In this document: piece by piece, positions 9,799 to 18,844 of the stretch
Layout: the number at the start of each line of letters is the position of its first letter
How positions within the stretch are numbered: position 1 is the stretch's first letter
Source: CAMDPA01 sp964574325
Lineage (GTDB): Bacteria; Pseudomonadota; Alphaproteobacteria; Rhizobiales; Hyphomicrobiaceae
DNA length: 64,000 nucleotides
Direction: 5' to 3'
Assembly: GCA_964574325.1 (NCBI GenBank)
Contig: CAZNMY010000023.1
Coordinates: forward strand, 1-64,000
The notes under the pieces: generated by a model
What the model was told of the DNA's origin: nothing
The model's input: the letters and a program-made list of their open reading frames with translations, nothing else
The model's database searches: none
Made by a program: the position numbers and the translations under genes

Positions 9799-10179
9799 AT
9801 GTTGGACAAGCTGGATGCGGCTGCGGAATTGTCGGTCGCGCGCGGATGCGGGTTTGCTTCGGTCGGTATATTCACGATGATGACGGGGTTGGCCGACCAG
9901 ATGCAGGTCTCGCTCAAGGCGGGCGGAATCATGGGTCTCATCATGACCATCATTCTCGCCGTGCGCGGCTTGTCCGCCCTGCGGACGCCCTATAAGCGGA
10001 CGGAGGTCTGGATCATGCTCGCTCCGGCCGATCGACCGGGGGCTGCTATCGCGCAGCAGTTGATCGGATGCGCCCGCCGGCAAGCCTATCTGCGCAATGC
10101 GCTCAACACGGCCTGCGTATCAGCGGGCTTCCTCGTCGCATCGCTGATCCTAGGCATGATCGGTGTTCGCCCGGGGTAA
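9799..10179 (+). CDS. Hypothetical membrane protein
   Basis: A 126-residue protein of unrecognised family. Two or three hydrophobic segments are visible: GFASVGIFTMMTGL (about 19-32), GGIMGLIMTIILAV (about 42-56) and ACVSAGFLVASLILGMIGV near the C terminus. Between them lies a soluble loop with paired Arg residues and GAAIAQQLIGCARRQAYLRNAL. The frame is open further upstream to an ATG at 9676, but that stretch is compositionally poor, so the internal ATG was preferred. Function is unknown. Confidence 0.55.
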   Translation: MLDKLDAAAELSVARGCGFASVGIFTMMTGLADQMQVSLKAGGIMGLIMTIILAVRGLSALRTPYKRTEVWIMLAPADRPGAAIAQQLIGCARRQAYLRNALNTACVSAGFLVASLILGMIGVRPG

Positions 10180-10206
10180 TGGCGATTGCCGGTGCGGGCG
10201 CCGGCC

Positions 10207-11565
10207 TCACAGTTCCACGCTCTCGCCGTACTTCGGCACGACGACGTTCCAGCCGAAGCGGTCGATGACGTGCTGGCGCATGGCTTCAGCCGCTGCCGGT
10301 ACGCCGTGCGTGATGAACGTCTGGCGCGGCGGCTTGCGGAAGTGGCGGAGCCAATCGAGGATCTCCGAATAGTCGGCATGCGCGGACATCGTGTCGAGCT
10401 GGACGACCTCGCAGCGCACCGGCCATTCCTGCCCGTGTATCTTCAGCGTGGGCTCGCCCCGCACGAGCCGGTCGCCGCGCGTGCCCGGCGCCTGATAGCC
10501 CGCGAGTAGTACGGTGTGCCTGGGGTCGCCGACATAGTCCTTGAGGTGATGCAGCACGCGCCCGCCCGTCGCCATGCCGCTCGCCGACAGGATGATCTTC
10601 GGTATCGGGCTCGTCCGGATCGCCTTGGATTCGTCCACGCTGCGCGTCGTCCGCGCGATGGCGCACACCGCGGCGCACTCCTGCGGCGACAACCGGTGCT
10701 CGTTCCTGTGGCGCACCAGCACACTCGTCGCGTCGATCGCCATGGGACTGTCGAGGAACACCGGGATATCCGGGATCTGGCGGTCCTGCTTGAGCCGGTA
10801 GAGATGATAGAGCAGGTCCTGCGTGCGCCCGACCGCGAAGGCGGGAACGACGACCGTGCCGCCACGCGCCGCGGTCCGCCGCACCACCTCGCCGATCTGC
10901 GCGGCGGGCTGCTCAGGCCCGTGCAGCCGGTCGCCGTAGGTCGATTCGAGTACGAGATAGTCGGCTTCCTGCATCTGCGCCGGCGGCTTCATCAGGGGAC
11001 TGCTCGGCCGGCCGATGTCGCCTGAAAACAGGATCGAGCCGGCGTCGGCGTCCACGATCTGGATGAACGAAGAGCCGAGGATGTGGCCGGAGCGCGAGAG
11101 CGTGAACGTGAGACGCGGCGCGAATTCGTGCGGCTTGCCGAAGCCGAGCGGCTTCAGCGATTCCAGCGCTGCCCGCGCGTCTTCCTCCGTGTAGAGCGGT
11201 AGCGCCGGTCTGTGCCGCGAATAGCCGTAGCGGTTGGCCGCGTCCGCGTCGTCCTCCTGGATGCGGCCGCAGTCGGGCAGCAGGATGCCGCACAGGTCGG
11301 CGGTCGCTTCGGAACAGTAGACGGGTCCCGTGAAGCCGTCGCGGACGAGGCGGGGGATATAGCCGCTGTGGTCGATATGCGCGTGGGTCAGCAACACCGC
11401 ATCGAGAGCGGACGGCGCGAACGGCAGGCTTTCCCAGTTGCGCTCGCGAAGCGCTTTCTGCCCCTGGTACAAACCGCAATCGACGAGGAAGCGCTCGCCG
11501 TCTCGTTGGATCAGGTACTTCGAGCCGGTGACCGTTTCGGTCGCCCCGAGAAACGTCAGACGCAT
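10207..11565 (-). CDS. MBL-fold beta-CASP ribonuclease-like protein
   Basis: A 452-residue metallo-beta-lactamase fold protein with a beta-CASP insert, related to RNA-processing nucleases such as CPSF-73 and bacterial YsiG/RNase J-like proteins. The zinc motif LTHAHIDHSGYIPRL is near residues 55-70, and the C-terminal RMMBL-type segment with HADYSEILDWL and ITHGVP is present. The ATG is used because AAGGAG lies just upstream; an earlier TTG in frame would overlap that site. It is followed on the same strand (about 35 bases after the previous stop) by order LOG protein then this gene, so the two may form one transcript. RNA endo- or exonuclease activity is inferred from family. Confidence 0.87.
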   Translation of the reverse strand: MRLTFLGATETVTGSKYLIQRDGERFLVDCGLYQGQKALRERNWESLPFAPSALDAVLLTHAHIDHSGYIPRLVRDGFTGPVYCSEATADLCGILLPDCGRIQEDDADAANRYGYSRHRPALPLYTEEDARAALESLKPLGFGKPHEFAPRLTFTLSRSGHILGSSFIQIVDADAGSILFSGDIGRPSSPLMKPPAQMQEADYLVLESTYGDRLHGPEQPAAQIGEVVRRTAARGGTVVVPAFAVGRTQDLLYHLYRLKQDRQIPDIPVFLDSPMAIDATSVLVRHRNEHRLSPQECAAVCAIARTTRSVDESKAIRTSPIPKIILSASGMATGGRVLHHLKDYVGDPRHTVLLAGYQAPGTRGDRLVRGEPTLKIHGQEWPVRCEVVQLDTMSAHADYSEILDWLRHFRKPPRQTFITHGVPAAAEAMRQHVIDRFGWNVVVPKYGESVEL

Positions 11566-11600
11566 GATGCCGGCTCCTTCCAAGGTCTATTCTCGGCAGG

Positions 11601-12443
11601 TCAACTGGGCTGCCCTTCTGTCGATGTGAAATCGGCTGAGCGCGGGACGAGCCCGTTCTCGACCATGATGGTCCACGCTTCCTCCGCATCGTCGACGATG
11701 TCGAACAGGTCGGCATCCGCGGCGGCGATCATGCCGAATTCGATCATCGCCTCGAAGTTGATCACCTTGTTCCAGTAGTCCCGCCCGAACAGGATGATCG
11801 GCATCGCCGGCGCCTTGCCGGTCTGGCGTAGTGTCAACAACTCGAACAGCTCGTCCATCGTACCGAAGCCGCCGGGGAATACCGCGAGTGCGCTGGCGCG
11901 CATGGCCAGATGCATTTTGCGCATCGCGAAGTAGTGGAAGCGAAACGTCAGCTCGGGCGTCGAGTAGGCATTGGGCTCCTGCTCGGCCGGCAGCGTAATG
12001 TTGAAGCCGATCGAAGGCGCGCCGGCCTCCGATGCGCCGCGGTTCGCCGCTTCCATGATGCCCGGGCCGCCGCCGGTGGCGATGACATTGTCCCGGAGGT
12101 GGTGATCGGTGACCTTCGCCCCGCCTCGCTCCGAGACGATATGGGCGAAGCGTCTGGCCTCCTCGTACCAGCGCACGAGCCCCACCCGCTTTCTCGCCGA
12201 CGCGAGCGCCGCGGGACCGTCGGCCGCGCGCAGTATTTTTTCTGCAGCCTCGGGTGAAGGAATGCGCGCGCTGCCGAAGACGATCACGGTCGAGCGCACG
12301 CCCCAGTCCCGCAGCAGCAGCTCGGCTTTGCCGTACTCCAACGCAAAGCGGATGGAGCGCATTTCGTCTCGCAGCAGGAACTCGGTGTCCTGGACGGCCA
12401 GAACGTAACTGCGTGAGCGCTTTTGCGGGTCGTTCGAGGGCAT
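11601..12443 (-). CDS. LOG-family protein (Rossmann-like, PGGxGT motif)
   Basis: A 280-residue protein of the LOG / TIGR00730 family, often mis-named lysine decarboxylase. Family members are phosphoribohydrolases that release free cytokinin bases from nucleoside monophosphates. The nucleotide-binding VFGSAR near residue 57, GGGPGIMEAANRG and the signature PGGFGTMDELFE are visible. It has an N-terminal extension of about 50 residues before the Rossmann part, as in the longer (type II) bacterial subgroup. The ATG with AGGAA upstream was preferred to an in-frame GTG nine codons earlier. It lies between an MmgE/PrpD gene and a beta-CASP gene on the same strand. Confidence 0.87.
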   Translation of the reverse strand: MPSNDPQKRSRSYVLAVQDTEFLLRDEMRSIRFALEYGKAELLLRDWGVRSTVIVFGSARIPSPEAAEKILRAADGPAALASARKRVGLVRWYEEARRFAHIVSERGGAKVTDHHLRDNVIATGGGPGIMEAANRGASEAGAPSIGFNITLPAEQEPNAYSTPELTFRFHYFAMRKMHLAMRASALAVFPGGFGTMDELFELLTLRQTGKAPAMPIILFGRDYWNKVINFEAMIEFGMIAAADADLFDIVDDAEEAWTIMVENGLVPRSADFTSTEGQPS

Positions 12444-12494
12444 TGCATGTTCCTGGCTGGTCGGCGTCACCGTGTGGGCGATGGTCCTCGATAT

Positions 12495-13814
12495 CTAAGC
12501 CGCGCCATCGACGAAGTATCGCGCCAACGCCGCTGCCGAAGCCTCGCTCTGGAATGGTCGCGCGGTGACGGCGCGCCACGTCTCGAAATCGCCGGCGAGG
12601 CCGGCGTGGCCGAGAACCCGTTTCACCTTTTCGGCGAGTTCTTCGTCGCCGATGGGATTGCCGGGATCGCCCGAAGGAGCGAGCATCTCGTGCAGGAGTT
12701 TGCCGGACCGGGTCGTGACTTCGAGCCGCGCCGGCCACTGCCCCGGATAGATCTCGTCGAGCGCGGGATCGGCCACGATCCGGCCCTTGGCGGCAAGCGC
12801 CATGATGCGTGGATCGCGCAGCGCGGTTTCGCGTTCGACGTCGTACAGCGCATCGGGTTCCAGAGCCGCGATGGCAGCCGATCCCGCACCGCTGACATAG
12901 GCCGACGATCGTATCGCCGGATCGAGCTTCTGGCTGATCATGCCGGCGTAGGCCGTGGGCACGTGGATGGTGAAAGCCTCGATCGCACCGGGAGACAGCC
13001 CCTGGCCGACCAGGGCCCGCATCGCTTCTGCTCCGGGGAGGGCCTGTCGTGACGTGCAGTAGGGCTTCAGCGACAGCTCCGGAAGGATGCTGGTTCGGCC
13101 TAGCTTGTGCACGAGGACGCCGGCATCGACCGGCACGCCGAGCGCTCGGTCGAGCCCGCCGTTGTCGATGACATCGGGATCGCCGCTGAAGCCCGCGCGT
13201 GCCGCCATCGCTGCCCGGATGCCGTTGGCGACTGCGACCGAGAACACGATCCATCGTCCGGATGGCTCGCCTTGGAACCGGCCGCTGCGGCCCGACGACA
13301 GGATCACCGCCAGGGACAGCGCGCGTTTCGTCGTCGGCGCGTCGAGGCCCCACACCCGGCACGCGGCAGCGGCTGCGCTCATCGTCGCGCCGGCTCTCGT
13401 CGGCCAGACGCCGCGATAGTGAATACCCGCGCCGCCTGCCGCCGCGCCGAGCCGGACGATCGTCTCGAGACCGACGAAGATCGCGCTTTCGAGTTGTTCC
13501 GGGCCGCAGGGCGATGCCGCGGCGAGCGCAAGGGCGACCGGCACCGCGACCGAACTCGGCGTCGTGCCCGTCGGCGTGTGGATGTCGTCGGTTTCGGTGA
13601 GGCGGACGAGCGTCGCCAGTCCCGCAATCGAATCCGCGCCCTCTCCGGGCGGGTGGAACGCCGCGATCGCCTTTCCTTCGGAGCAGGCGGCTCCTGTAAG
13701 CCGCGCTGCGACGGTGTCGGCGATGTGTCGGCGCAATATCGCTCGATGGGATGCAGGCAAGTCACTTGCTCGTGCGGACGATACGAAGTCTGTCAGCGCG
13801 TCGAGCAGGCTCAT
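12495..13814 (-). CDS. MmgE/PrpD family protein
   Basis: A 439-residue protein of the MmgE/PrpD fold, which includes 2-methylcitrate dehydratase, iminodisuccinate epimerase and cis-aconitate decarboxylase. The all-helical N-terminal part shows HIADTVAARLTG and the conserved HPTGTTPSSV-like stretch (IHTPTGTTPSSVAVPVALALA). The C-terminal lid domain ends in a DEELAEKVKRVLGHAGL-like segment, as in the family. No prpB or prpC gene is nearby, so the propionate pathway is not indicated and the substrate remains open. The next gene on this strand starts about 50 bases after its stop. Confidence 0.85.
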   Translation of the reverse strand: MSLLDALTDFVSSARASDLPASHRAILRRHIADTVAARLTGAACSEGKAIAAFHPPGEGADSIAGLATLVRLTETDDIHTPTGTTPSSVAVPVALALAAASPCGPEQLESAIFVGLETIVRLGAAAGGAGIHYRGVWPTRAGATMSAAAAACRVWGLDAPTTKRALSLAVILSSGRSGRFQGEPSGRWIVFSVAVANGIRAAMAARAGFSGDPDVIDNGGLDRALGVPVDAGVLVHKLGRTSILPELSLKPYCTSRQALPGAEAMRALVGQGLSPGAIEAFTIHVPTAYAGMISQKLDPAIRSSAYVSGAGSAAIAALEPDALYDVERETALRDPRIMALAAKGRIVADPALDEIYPGQWPARLEVTTRSGKLLHEMLAPSGDPGNPIGDEELAEKVKRVLGHAGLAGDFETWRAVTARPFQSEASAAALARYFVDGAA

Positions 13815-13948
13815 GCGATAACTCCAGGTCGTGTTCGATGTCGCGACTGCGATGACCGCACCCTTCAGCTTCGCCGGGGCTGCGTCGGCGGTGATGCAAC
13901 TCCAACACCGATCCCCGCGAATATCAACGTCGCGTTCCGTCGCCGCCG

Positions 13949-14323
13949 ATGCGGGGCTCGGCGTGCCTGCTGACGCTGGATGCCGAAGAGGAGAGCTTTC
14001 GCTGGCCGCGGATCCGCAGCGTGACGACGCGGCCCGGCTGCTTCATCCTGCATCACTTCCTGCTGCACTTCGTGATTCGCTTTCCCCGTCCCGCTCATCG
14101 AAACCGGCACCTTCGGCGAGACTGTCGTCGGCGGCTGCCGCTGTCACGTCTCCCAGCCGGGCGGTCCCAGGTTCGAGACTTTCTCGGTCGACGCCTTCGA
14201 GGGGCTGGAGCCCGTGCTGCCGGCAGTCCGAAGCGTGTCGTTATCCAGCCCGATTTCCCGTTTGCGCTGGACCTGCGCCGGGTGTCGTCGAAACAACCGC
14301 TGTGGTATTGGAGCAACTTGTAG
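13949..14323 (+). pseudogene. Decayed ORF with two compensating frameshifts
   Basis: Nominally a 124-codon ORF, but composition shows coding character in different frames along it. Bases 13949 to about 14087 (LLTLDAEEESFRWPRI...) and about 14222 to the TAG (SPKRVVIQPDFPFALDLRR) are coding-like in one frame. The middle (about 14088-14222) is coding-like one frame over, reading PLIETGTFGETVVGG and PRFETFSVDAFEGLEPVLP with nearly all codons ending in G or C, whereas the nominal frame there is mostly Arg/Gly junk. Two compensating indels would explain this; the first falls near a TTTCCCC run. The family is not recognised. Sequencing error is an alternative. The rest of 13815-14451 holds nothing else supported. 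Confidence 0.4.
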
Positions 14324-14451
14324 CCCGCACATGAAGCGAGCGGCTGGCGCGAGTCGGTGCAGGGGGGATAGCCATAGCACTCGCGCTCGCTCGATGAGCT
14401 TCGGACCAACGCGAATGACGTGCAGGCAGAGTGGAAAGAGATCAGACCAGC

Positions 14452-17031
14452 ATGTCAGCCTTCGCCCCAGACGCGCGCACTGCCTCGATTACTGACGGCT
14501 ACGTGCGCTCGGGTGCGTTCGACGAGTTGATCGCGCCCGACGGCACTATCGCCCCGCACTGGCAGCCGGTCCTCGCGGGCTTGGAGTCCCTGAGCCACGA
14601 GCAGCGGCTCGAGCGCATCGACCGGATCAACTCGCGCGTGCGCGAGACCGGCATCGCCCACGATCTGTTCGCCGACCCTTCGCGCAACGTGCAGCCGTGG
14701 CGGCTCGACCTGATGCCGCTGGTCATTCCCGCGGCGACCTGGAGCCGCATCGAGCAGGCCGTGATCCAGCGCGCACGCCTGCTCGAGGCCGTGGTGGCGG
14801 ATCTCTACGGTCCGCAACGTCTGATGCAGCGCGGGCTGGTGCCGCCGCAACTCGTGTTCAGCGATCCGGCTTTCCTGCTCGCCTGTCACGGCATCGAGCC
14901 GCGGGGCGGTCGCATCCAGTTCATCGCCGTCGATCTGACGCGCAGCAACGACGGCAGTTGGCGTGTCGTCGACACGCACGTCGAGACACCGGCGGGCATC
15001 GGCTATGCGCTCGCCAACCGCACTGTGCTGACCCACATATCCGGAGATATGTTCGCGGCCTCCAAGGCCGTGCGGCTCGCGCCTTATTTCCAGCAGATGC
15101 AGGATCAGCTTTCGCAGCGGATCAATCGTCCCGATCCCAGCATTGCGTTGCTGACGCCGGGGCCGCGCCACAACGATTTCTTCAGCCACGCTTATCTCGC
15201 GCGGTATCTCGGCTTCCTGCTGGTCGAGGGTGACGACCTCCGCGTCGACAATGGCCGTGTCTATCTGAAGACGCTCGATGGTCTGCAGCCGATCGACCTC
15301 GTGGTCAGGTGCGTCGCCGGTGCGCTGTCCGACGCGCTCGAACTAGATCCGTCGGGTTTCCTCGGACCCGTCGGGCTCGTGCAGGCCGTGCGCCAGCAGC
15401 CGAGCCTCGTGCTCAATGCGCTGGGCACCGCGATCGCGGAGAACCGCGGTCTCGGCAGCCTGCTACCTGGCCTCGCCCGGGACTTGCTCGGCGAAGATCT
15501 TCTCGTTCACGACGTCGCCAAGCGCTGGCTCGGTGATCCTGCCGTCCGCGCGAGCGTCATCCCGGACCTCGATCGCTACTTCATCCGTCGCGCCCACGAG
15601 CAGACCGCGCGCCCGGGCCGTGCCGCCCCCGGCCGCGACGCATCCCGGATGACCTCGGCTGAGCGCGCCGCACTGATCGAGGATATCGAGAACGACGGCG
15701 CTTCGCTCGTCGCGGAGGAAAAGACCACGCTGGGCACGACGCCGTCTTACGGTCCGAATGGCCTCGAGGCCAAGCCCTACGCTCTTCGTGTCTTTGCAAC
15801 GGCGGTGCCCGGCGGCTTCGCCGTCATGCCCGGCGGGCTCGCGATGACCGTCGACGCCGGTACATCGATGGCGTTGACGGCTCCGGACGGCGCTTCGCGC
15901 GATGTCTGGGTGCTCAGCGAAAACGCTCAGCCTGCGTTCAAGAGCTTGTGGCGGCCCGCGATCGAAGCAGCCCAGGTCCAGCGTGGCCCGCGCGAGATGC
16001 CGAGCCGCGCGGCCGACAACCTGTTCTGGCTCGGCCGTTATATCGAGCGCGCCGACTGGACCTTCCGTGTCCTGCGCAATTGCCTCAGCCGCATCGAGGA
16101 AGACAGCGGCCCCAGGCAGAACCTGCAGCTCGCGCGGATGGCGCTGATCACGCTTCTCGACCGGGACAACACGTCGCCGGTCCATGTGCCCCCGGATCTC
16201 GACGAGCCGCGCGTTATTGCATATCTGGCCCGTATGCTGATGTCATCGACCGACCGTGCGTATGGTCTGCCGCAGACGCTGTCGCACATTCATCGCGTGG
16301 CGAGCCTCACCCGGGACCGGTTGTCGCTCGAAGCCTGGCGTACGCTCAATTCGTTCTACGTGGGCCGACGTTGGCAGCCCGAGGCCTGGCCGCGCTCGAT
16401 CGGCGAGGAACTCGATCTGATCGATGCGGGCCTTGGTGTCGTCGCTGCATTCAACGGGCTGACGCACGAGAACATGACGCGGAATTACGGTTGGTCGTTT
16501 CTCGACATGGGCCGGCGCACGTCGCGGGCGCTCAATCTGTCGCAGATGCTGCTGTCCGCGTTCCGGCTGGCGCCGTCGACGGTGGTCGGCCCCGAGGACG
16601 ACACCGGCCGGATGCTGTTCGTGCTGGAGCTTGCCGACAGCTTCATCACCTATCGCTCGCGCTATCGCGTCAACCCGACGCTGGCGCTGGTGCTCGACCT
16701 TCTGATCGTCGACGAAACCAACCCGCGCAGCCTCGCCTTCCAGCTCGCGGCACTGTCCAATCACATCGACACCCTGCCGCAGACCGGCAAGGGCCGTGGC
16801 CGCACCGAAGTACAGCGGACGGCACTCGCGATGCTGACCGATGTTCGGCTCGCCGACGTTGTGACACTGGCCGAACAGGGATCGGACGGGCAGCGTCCCG
16901 CGCTCGTGTCGCTTCTGAGCCGGCAGGTCGAACGCATTCCGCTGTTGTCGGATGCGCTGACGAGGCGCTATTTCAGTGTTGTCGAGAAGGAACCCCGGTG
17001 GATCCGGGCTACGTCGCGGCAGGAGTCATGA
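14452..17031 (+). CDS. Circularly permuted ATP-grasp / alpha-E domain fusion protein
   Basis: An 859-residue protein joining two families usually encoded separately. Residues about 1-480 match the circularly permuted type 2 ATP-grasp proteins (DUF404/DUF407): RIQFIAVDLTRSNDGSW, the NGRVYLKTLDG stretch, LDRYFIRRAH-type and PGGFAVMPGGLA segments. Residues about 515-840 match the alpha-E (DUF403) domain, which begins MPSRAADNLFWLGRYIER. Such proteins, with transglutaminases, have been predicted to form or modify peptides by amide ligation, but no product is established. The transglutaminase gene overlaps its stop by four bases, so both are translated together. The start has a weak AAAGAG Shine-Dalgarno. 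Confidence 0.88.
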   Translation: MSAFAPDARTASITDGYVRSGAFDELIAPDGTIAPHWQPVLAGLESLSHEQRLERIDRINSRVRETGIAHDLFADPSRNVQPWRLDLMPLVIPAATWSRIEQAVIQRARLLEAVVADLYGPQRLMQRGLVPPQLVFSDPAFLLACHGIEPRGGRIQFIAVDLTRSNDGSWRVVDTHVETPAGIGYALANRTVLTHISGDMFAASKAVRLAPYFQQMQDQLSQRINRPDPSIALLTPGPRHNDFFSHAYLARYLGFLLVEGDDLRVDNGRVYLKTLDGLQPIDLVVRCVAGALSDALELDPSGFLGPVGLVQAVRQQPSLVLNALGTAIAENRGLGSLLPGLARDLLGEDLLVHDVAKRWLGDPAVRASVIPDLDRYFIRRAHEQTARPGRAAPGRDASRMTSAERAALIEDIENDGASLVAEEKTTLGTTPSYGPNGLEAKPYALRVFATAVPGGFAVMPGGLAMTVDAGTSMALTAPDGASRDVWVLSENAQPAFKSLWRPAIEAAQVQRGPREMPSRAADNLFWLGRYIERADWTFRVLRNCLSRIEEDSGPRQNLQLARMALITLLDRDNTSPVHVPPDLDEPRVIAYLARMLMSSTDRAYGLPQTLSHIHRVASLTRDRLSLEAWRTLNSFYVGRRWQPEAWPRSIGEELDLIDAGLGVVAAFNGLTHENMTRNYGWSFLDMGRRTSRALNLSQMLLSAFRLAPSTVVGPEDDTGRMLFVLELADSFITYRSRYRVNPTLALVLDLLIVDETNPRSLAFQLAALSNHIDTLPQTGKGRGRTEVQRTALAMLTDVRLADVVTLAEQGSDGQRPALVSLLSRQVERIPLLSDALTRRYFSVVEKEPRWIRATSRQES

Positions 17032-17903
17032 GGTTCGAGGTCAGTCACCGCACGACCTACAGCTATCGGCTGCCGGTCGCGCAATCCTACCACGTGGTGC
17101 ATTTGCAGCCCCGCGCCTCCGCGCGGCAGGCAGTGGTGCATCACAGCCTGCTGATCGATCCGGCGCCCGTCACCAGCACCGCGGCCGTCGATTATTTCGG
17201 CAACGCCGCGACGCTGTTGCGCATCGAGGACGAGCACTCCGAACTCGTCGTCCACTCCCGCAGCACCATCGACGTTGCGGCACCCGCAGCAGTCGATCCG
17301 GTGGCGACGACACCGTGGGAGGAGGTCGCATCCCGAGCGCAGACGCCTGATGGCGGCCTCGATTCGGGTGTGCTGCAGTTCACCTGCGCATCGCGACTGA
17401 CACCGGCCTCGCGCGACGTTCGCGCGTTCGCTAGCGAGAGCTTCCCCGCGCGCTGTCCCGTGCTCGCCGGCGCGATGCACATGACGCGGCGGATGTTCGA
17501 GACGTTCGAGTTCGACCCGACCGCAACCGACATGTCGACGCCGATCATGCGCGTCCTGGAATTGAAGCGCGGTGTCTGCCAGGACTTCGCGCATCTGGCG
17601 ATCGCGGGTCTGCGTACCCTCGACATTCCCGCGCGCTACGTCAGCGGTTACCTGCTGACGCGACCGCCGCCGGGGCAGGAGAAGCTGAAGGGCGCCGATG
17701 CGTCGCACGCCTGGCTGTCGGTTTGGGCGCCCGAGGCCGGATGGGTCGATTTCGATCCGACCAACGGTATCATGCCCGGTATAGAGCACATCACTGTCGC
17801 CTACGGACGCGACTACGAGGACATCAGCCCGATCAGCGGCGTTCTGCTGGGCGGCGGCGATCAGCGAATGGCCGTCGCCGTCGACGTAGAGCCGGTCGAG
17901 TGA
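17028..17903 (+). CDS. Transglutaminase-like cysteine peptidase family protein
   Basis: A 291-residue protein with the N-terminal bacterial transglutaminase-like beta domain (FEVSHRTTYSYRLPV at the start) followed by the transglutaminase/protease core. The catalytic cysteine is Cys184 in KRGVCQDFAHL, with the His in DASHAWLSVWAP and the Asp in WVDFDPTNG. Members act as peptidases or amide-forming enzymes. An AGGAG sits 3-7 bases before the ATG, and the ATGA overlap with the ATP-grasp/alpha-E gene indicates translational coupling. This gene order (ATP-grasp, alpha-E, transglutaminase) recurs in many bacteria, which supports a common pathway. Confidence 0.9.
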   Translation: MRFEVSHRTTYSYRLPVAQSYHVVHLQPRASARQAVVHHSLLIDPAPVTSTAAVDYFGNAATLLRIEDEHSELVVHSRSTIDVAAPAAVDPVATTPWEEVASRAQTPDGGLDSGVLQFTCASRLTPASRDVRAFASESFPARCPVLAGAMHMTRRMFETFEFDPTATDMSTPIMRVLELKRGVCQDFAHLAIAGLRTLDIPARYVSGYLLTRPPPGQEKLKGADASHAWLSVWAPEAGWVDFDPTNGIMPGIEHITVAYGRDYEDISPISGVLLGGGDQRMAVAVDVEPVE

Positions 17904-17987
17904 CGTCGCGGCTCTTTGATCTCGCTCAATCCGGACTGCTGCGGTTGTCGATAGCTCGATGATCGTAGACGCGACGAGGACACCAGA

Positions 17988-18545
17988 TTGACCGCCGAAA
18001 ACACAATTCCTCTGCTCACAGCGCTCGTCTACGAGACGGGCACGGGCGAGGCTGCCAATGCTCTTGTCGAGGAGGCTGCCGCGCTGCTGGGTCGACGCGG
18101 GCTGAGCCTTGCCGGAACGATCCAGCGTCAGGCGGCGCGCTCCGACCGGATGCGCTGCGACCTCATCGGGCGCGATCTCGCGACTGGCGTAGAGCGAGCG
18201 CTGTCGGAGGATCGCGGCCCCGCAGCGCGGGGCTGCCGCCTCGATAGCCGAGCATTGGAGGATTTCGTCGGCCTCACGGTGGCGGCGCTCGACAACGGCG
18301 CCGACGTGATGTTCGCGAGCCGTTTCGGCAAGCGCGAGGCGCAAGGCGCCGGGTTTCGTGAAGCCATCGCATCGGCGGTTTCGCGCGGCGTGCCGGTCCT
18401 CGCCCCTGTGCATCGCGACTACGTCGAGGCGTGGCGGGAGTTCGGCGGCGACCTCACGAGCGAGGTCCCCGCCGACCGCGCCGCTGTCGAAGCGTGGTGC
18501 GATGCCGTCTCGGCGGCTGTTCGCCTCACGTGCTGCTCGGATTAG
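17988..18545 (+). CDS. DUF2478 family protein
   Basis: A 185-residue protein resembling DUF2478, a P-loop-fold-like family without assigned activity; some members lie near molybdate or metal-enzyme genes. Visible features are an N-terminal strand LLTALVYETG, the segment GLSLAGTIQR, an FASRFGKREAQGAGFR motif near residues 109-125 and the C-terminal GVPVLAPVHRDYVEAWREFGG. The start is TTG, 84 bases after the transglutaminase stop, and the ferredoxin gene follows after 26 bases, so a short operon is possible. Function is not known. Confidence 0.65.
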   Translation: MTAENTIPLLTALVYETGTGEAANALVEEAAALLGRRGLSLAGTIQRQAARSDRMRCDLIGRDLATGVERALSEDRGPAARGCRLDSRALEDFVGLTVAALDNGADVMFASRFGKREAQGAGFREAIASAVSRGVPVLAPVHRDYVEAWREFGGDLTSEVPADRAAVEAWCDAVSAAVRLTCCSD

Positions 18546-18571
18546 AGTACAGCGTTGCGGGAGACGTGAGC

Positions 18572-18841
18572 TTGGCACGTTGGGAGCCGTTCGAGATCTG
18601 GCTCGTCTGGTCGGATCGCCGCATAGCGGTGTCGGGCGAACAATCCGCGCTGGAGGCGCTGCTGGCATCCGGATTTCCGATCGAGCCCGGATGCGGCAAC
18701 GGCAGTTGCGGCGAGTGCGCGACCGAGTACGTCGAAGGCGACGTGATCCACAAAGACAGCTGCCTGTCCGCCGCCGAGCGCGAGCACTGTTTCAGCCCCT
18801 GCGTTTCCCGCGCCCGCGGCACCCTCGCCCTGCCATTTTGA
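18572..18841 (+). CDS. Stand-alone plant-type [2Fe-2S] ferredoxin
   Basis: An 89-residue ferredoxin resembling the C-terminal ferredoxin domain of vanillate demethylase reductase (VanB-like). Cysteines Cys41, Cys46 and Cys49 form the C-x4-C-x2-C loop (CGNGSCGEC), and the fourth ligand is probably Cys77 in FSPCVSRA. The reductase (FAD/NAD) part found in VanB is absent, so it needs an external reductase. The TTG start is chosen because GGGAG lies 8 bases upstream; an in-frame GTG two codons earlier would be too close to that site. It ends 3 bases before the end of the convergent HpaB-type monooxygenase gene. Confidence 0.85.
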   Translation: MARWEPFEIWLVWSDRRIAVSGEQSALEALLASGFPIEPGCGNGSCGECATEYVEGDVIHKDSCLSAAEREHCFSPCVSRARGTLALPF

Positions 18842-18844
18842 TCT

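Noticed and set aside
14095..14409. 104-codon minus-strand frame over the decayed ORF
   Set aside because: Plus-strand codon composition is stronger in the frame-corrected reading; the minus frame turns Arg-rich.
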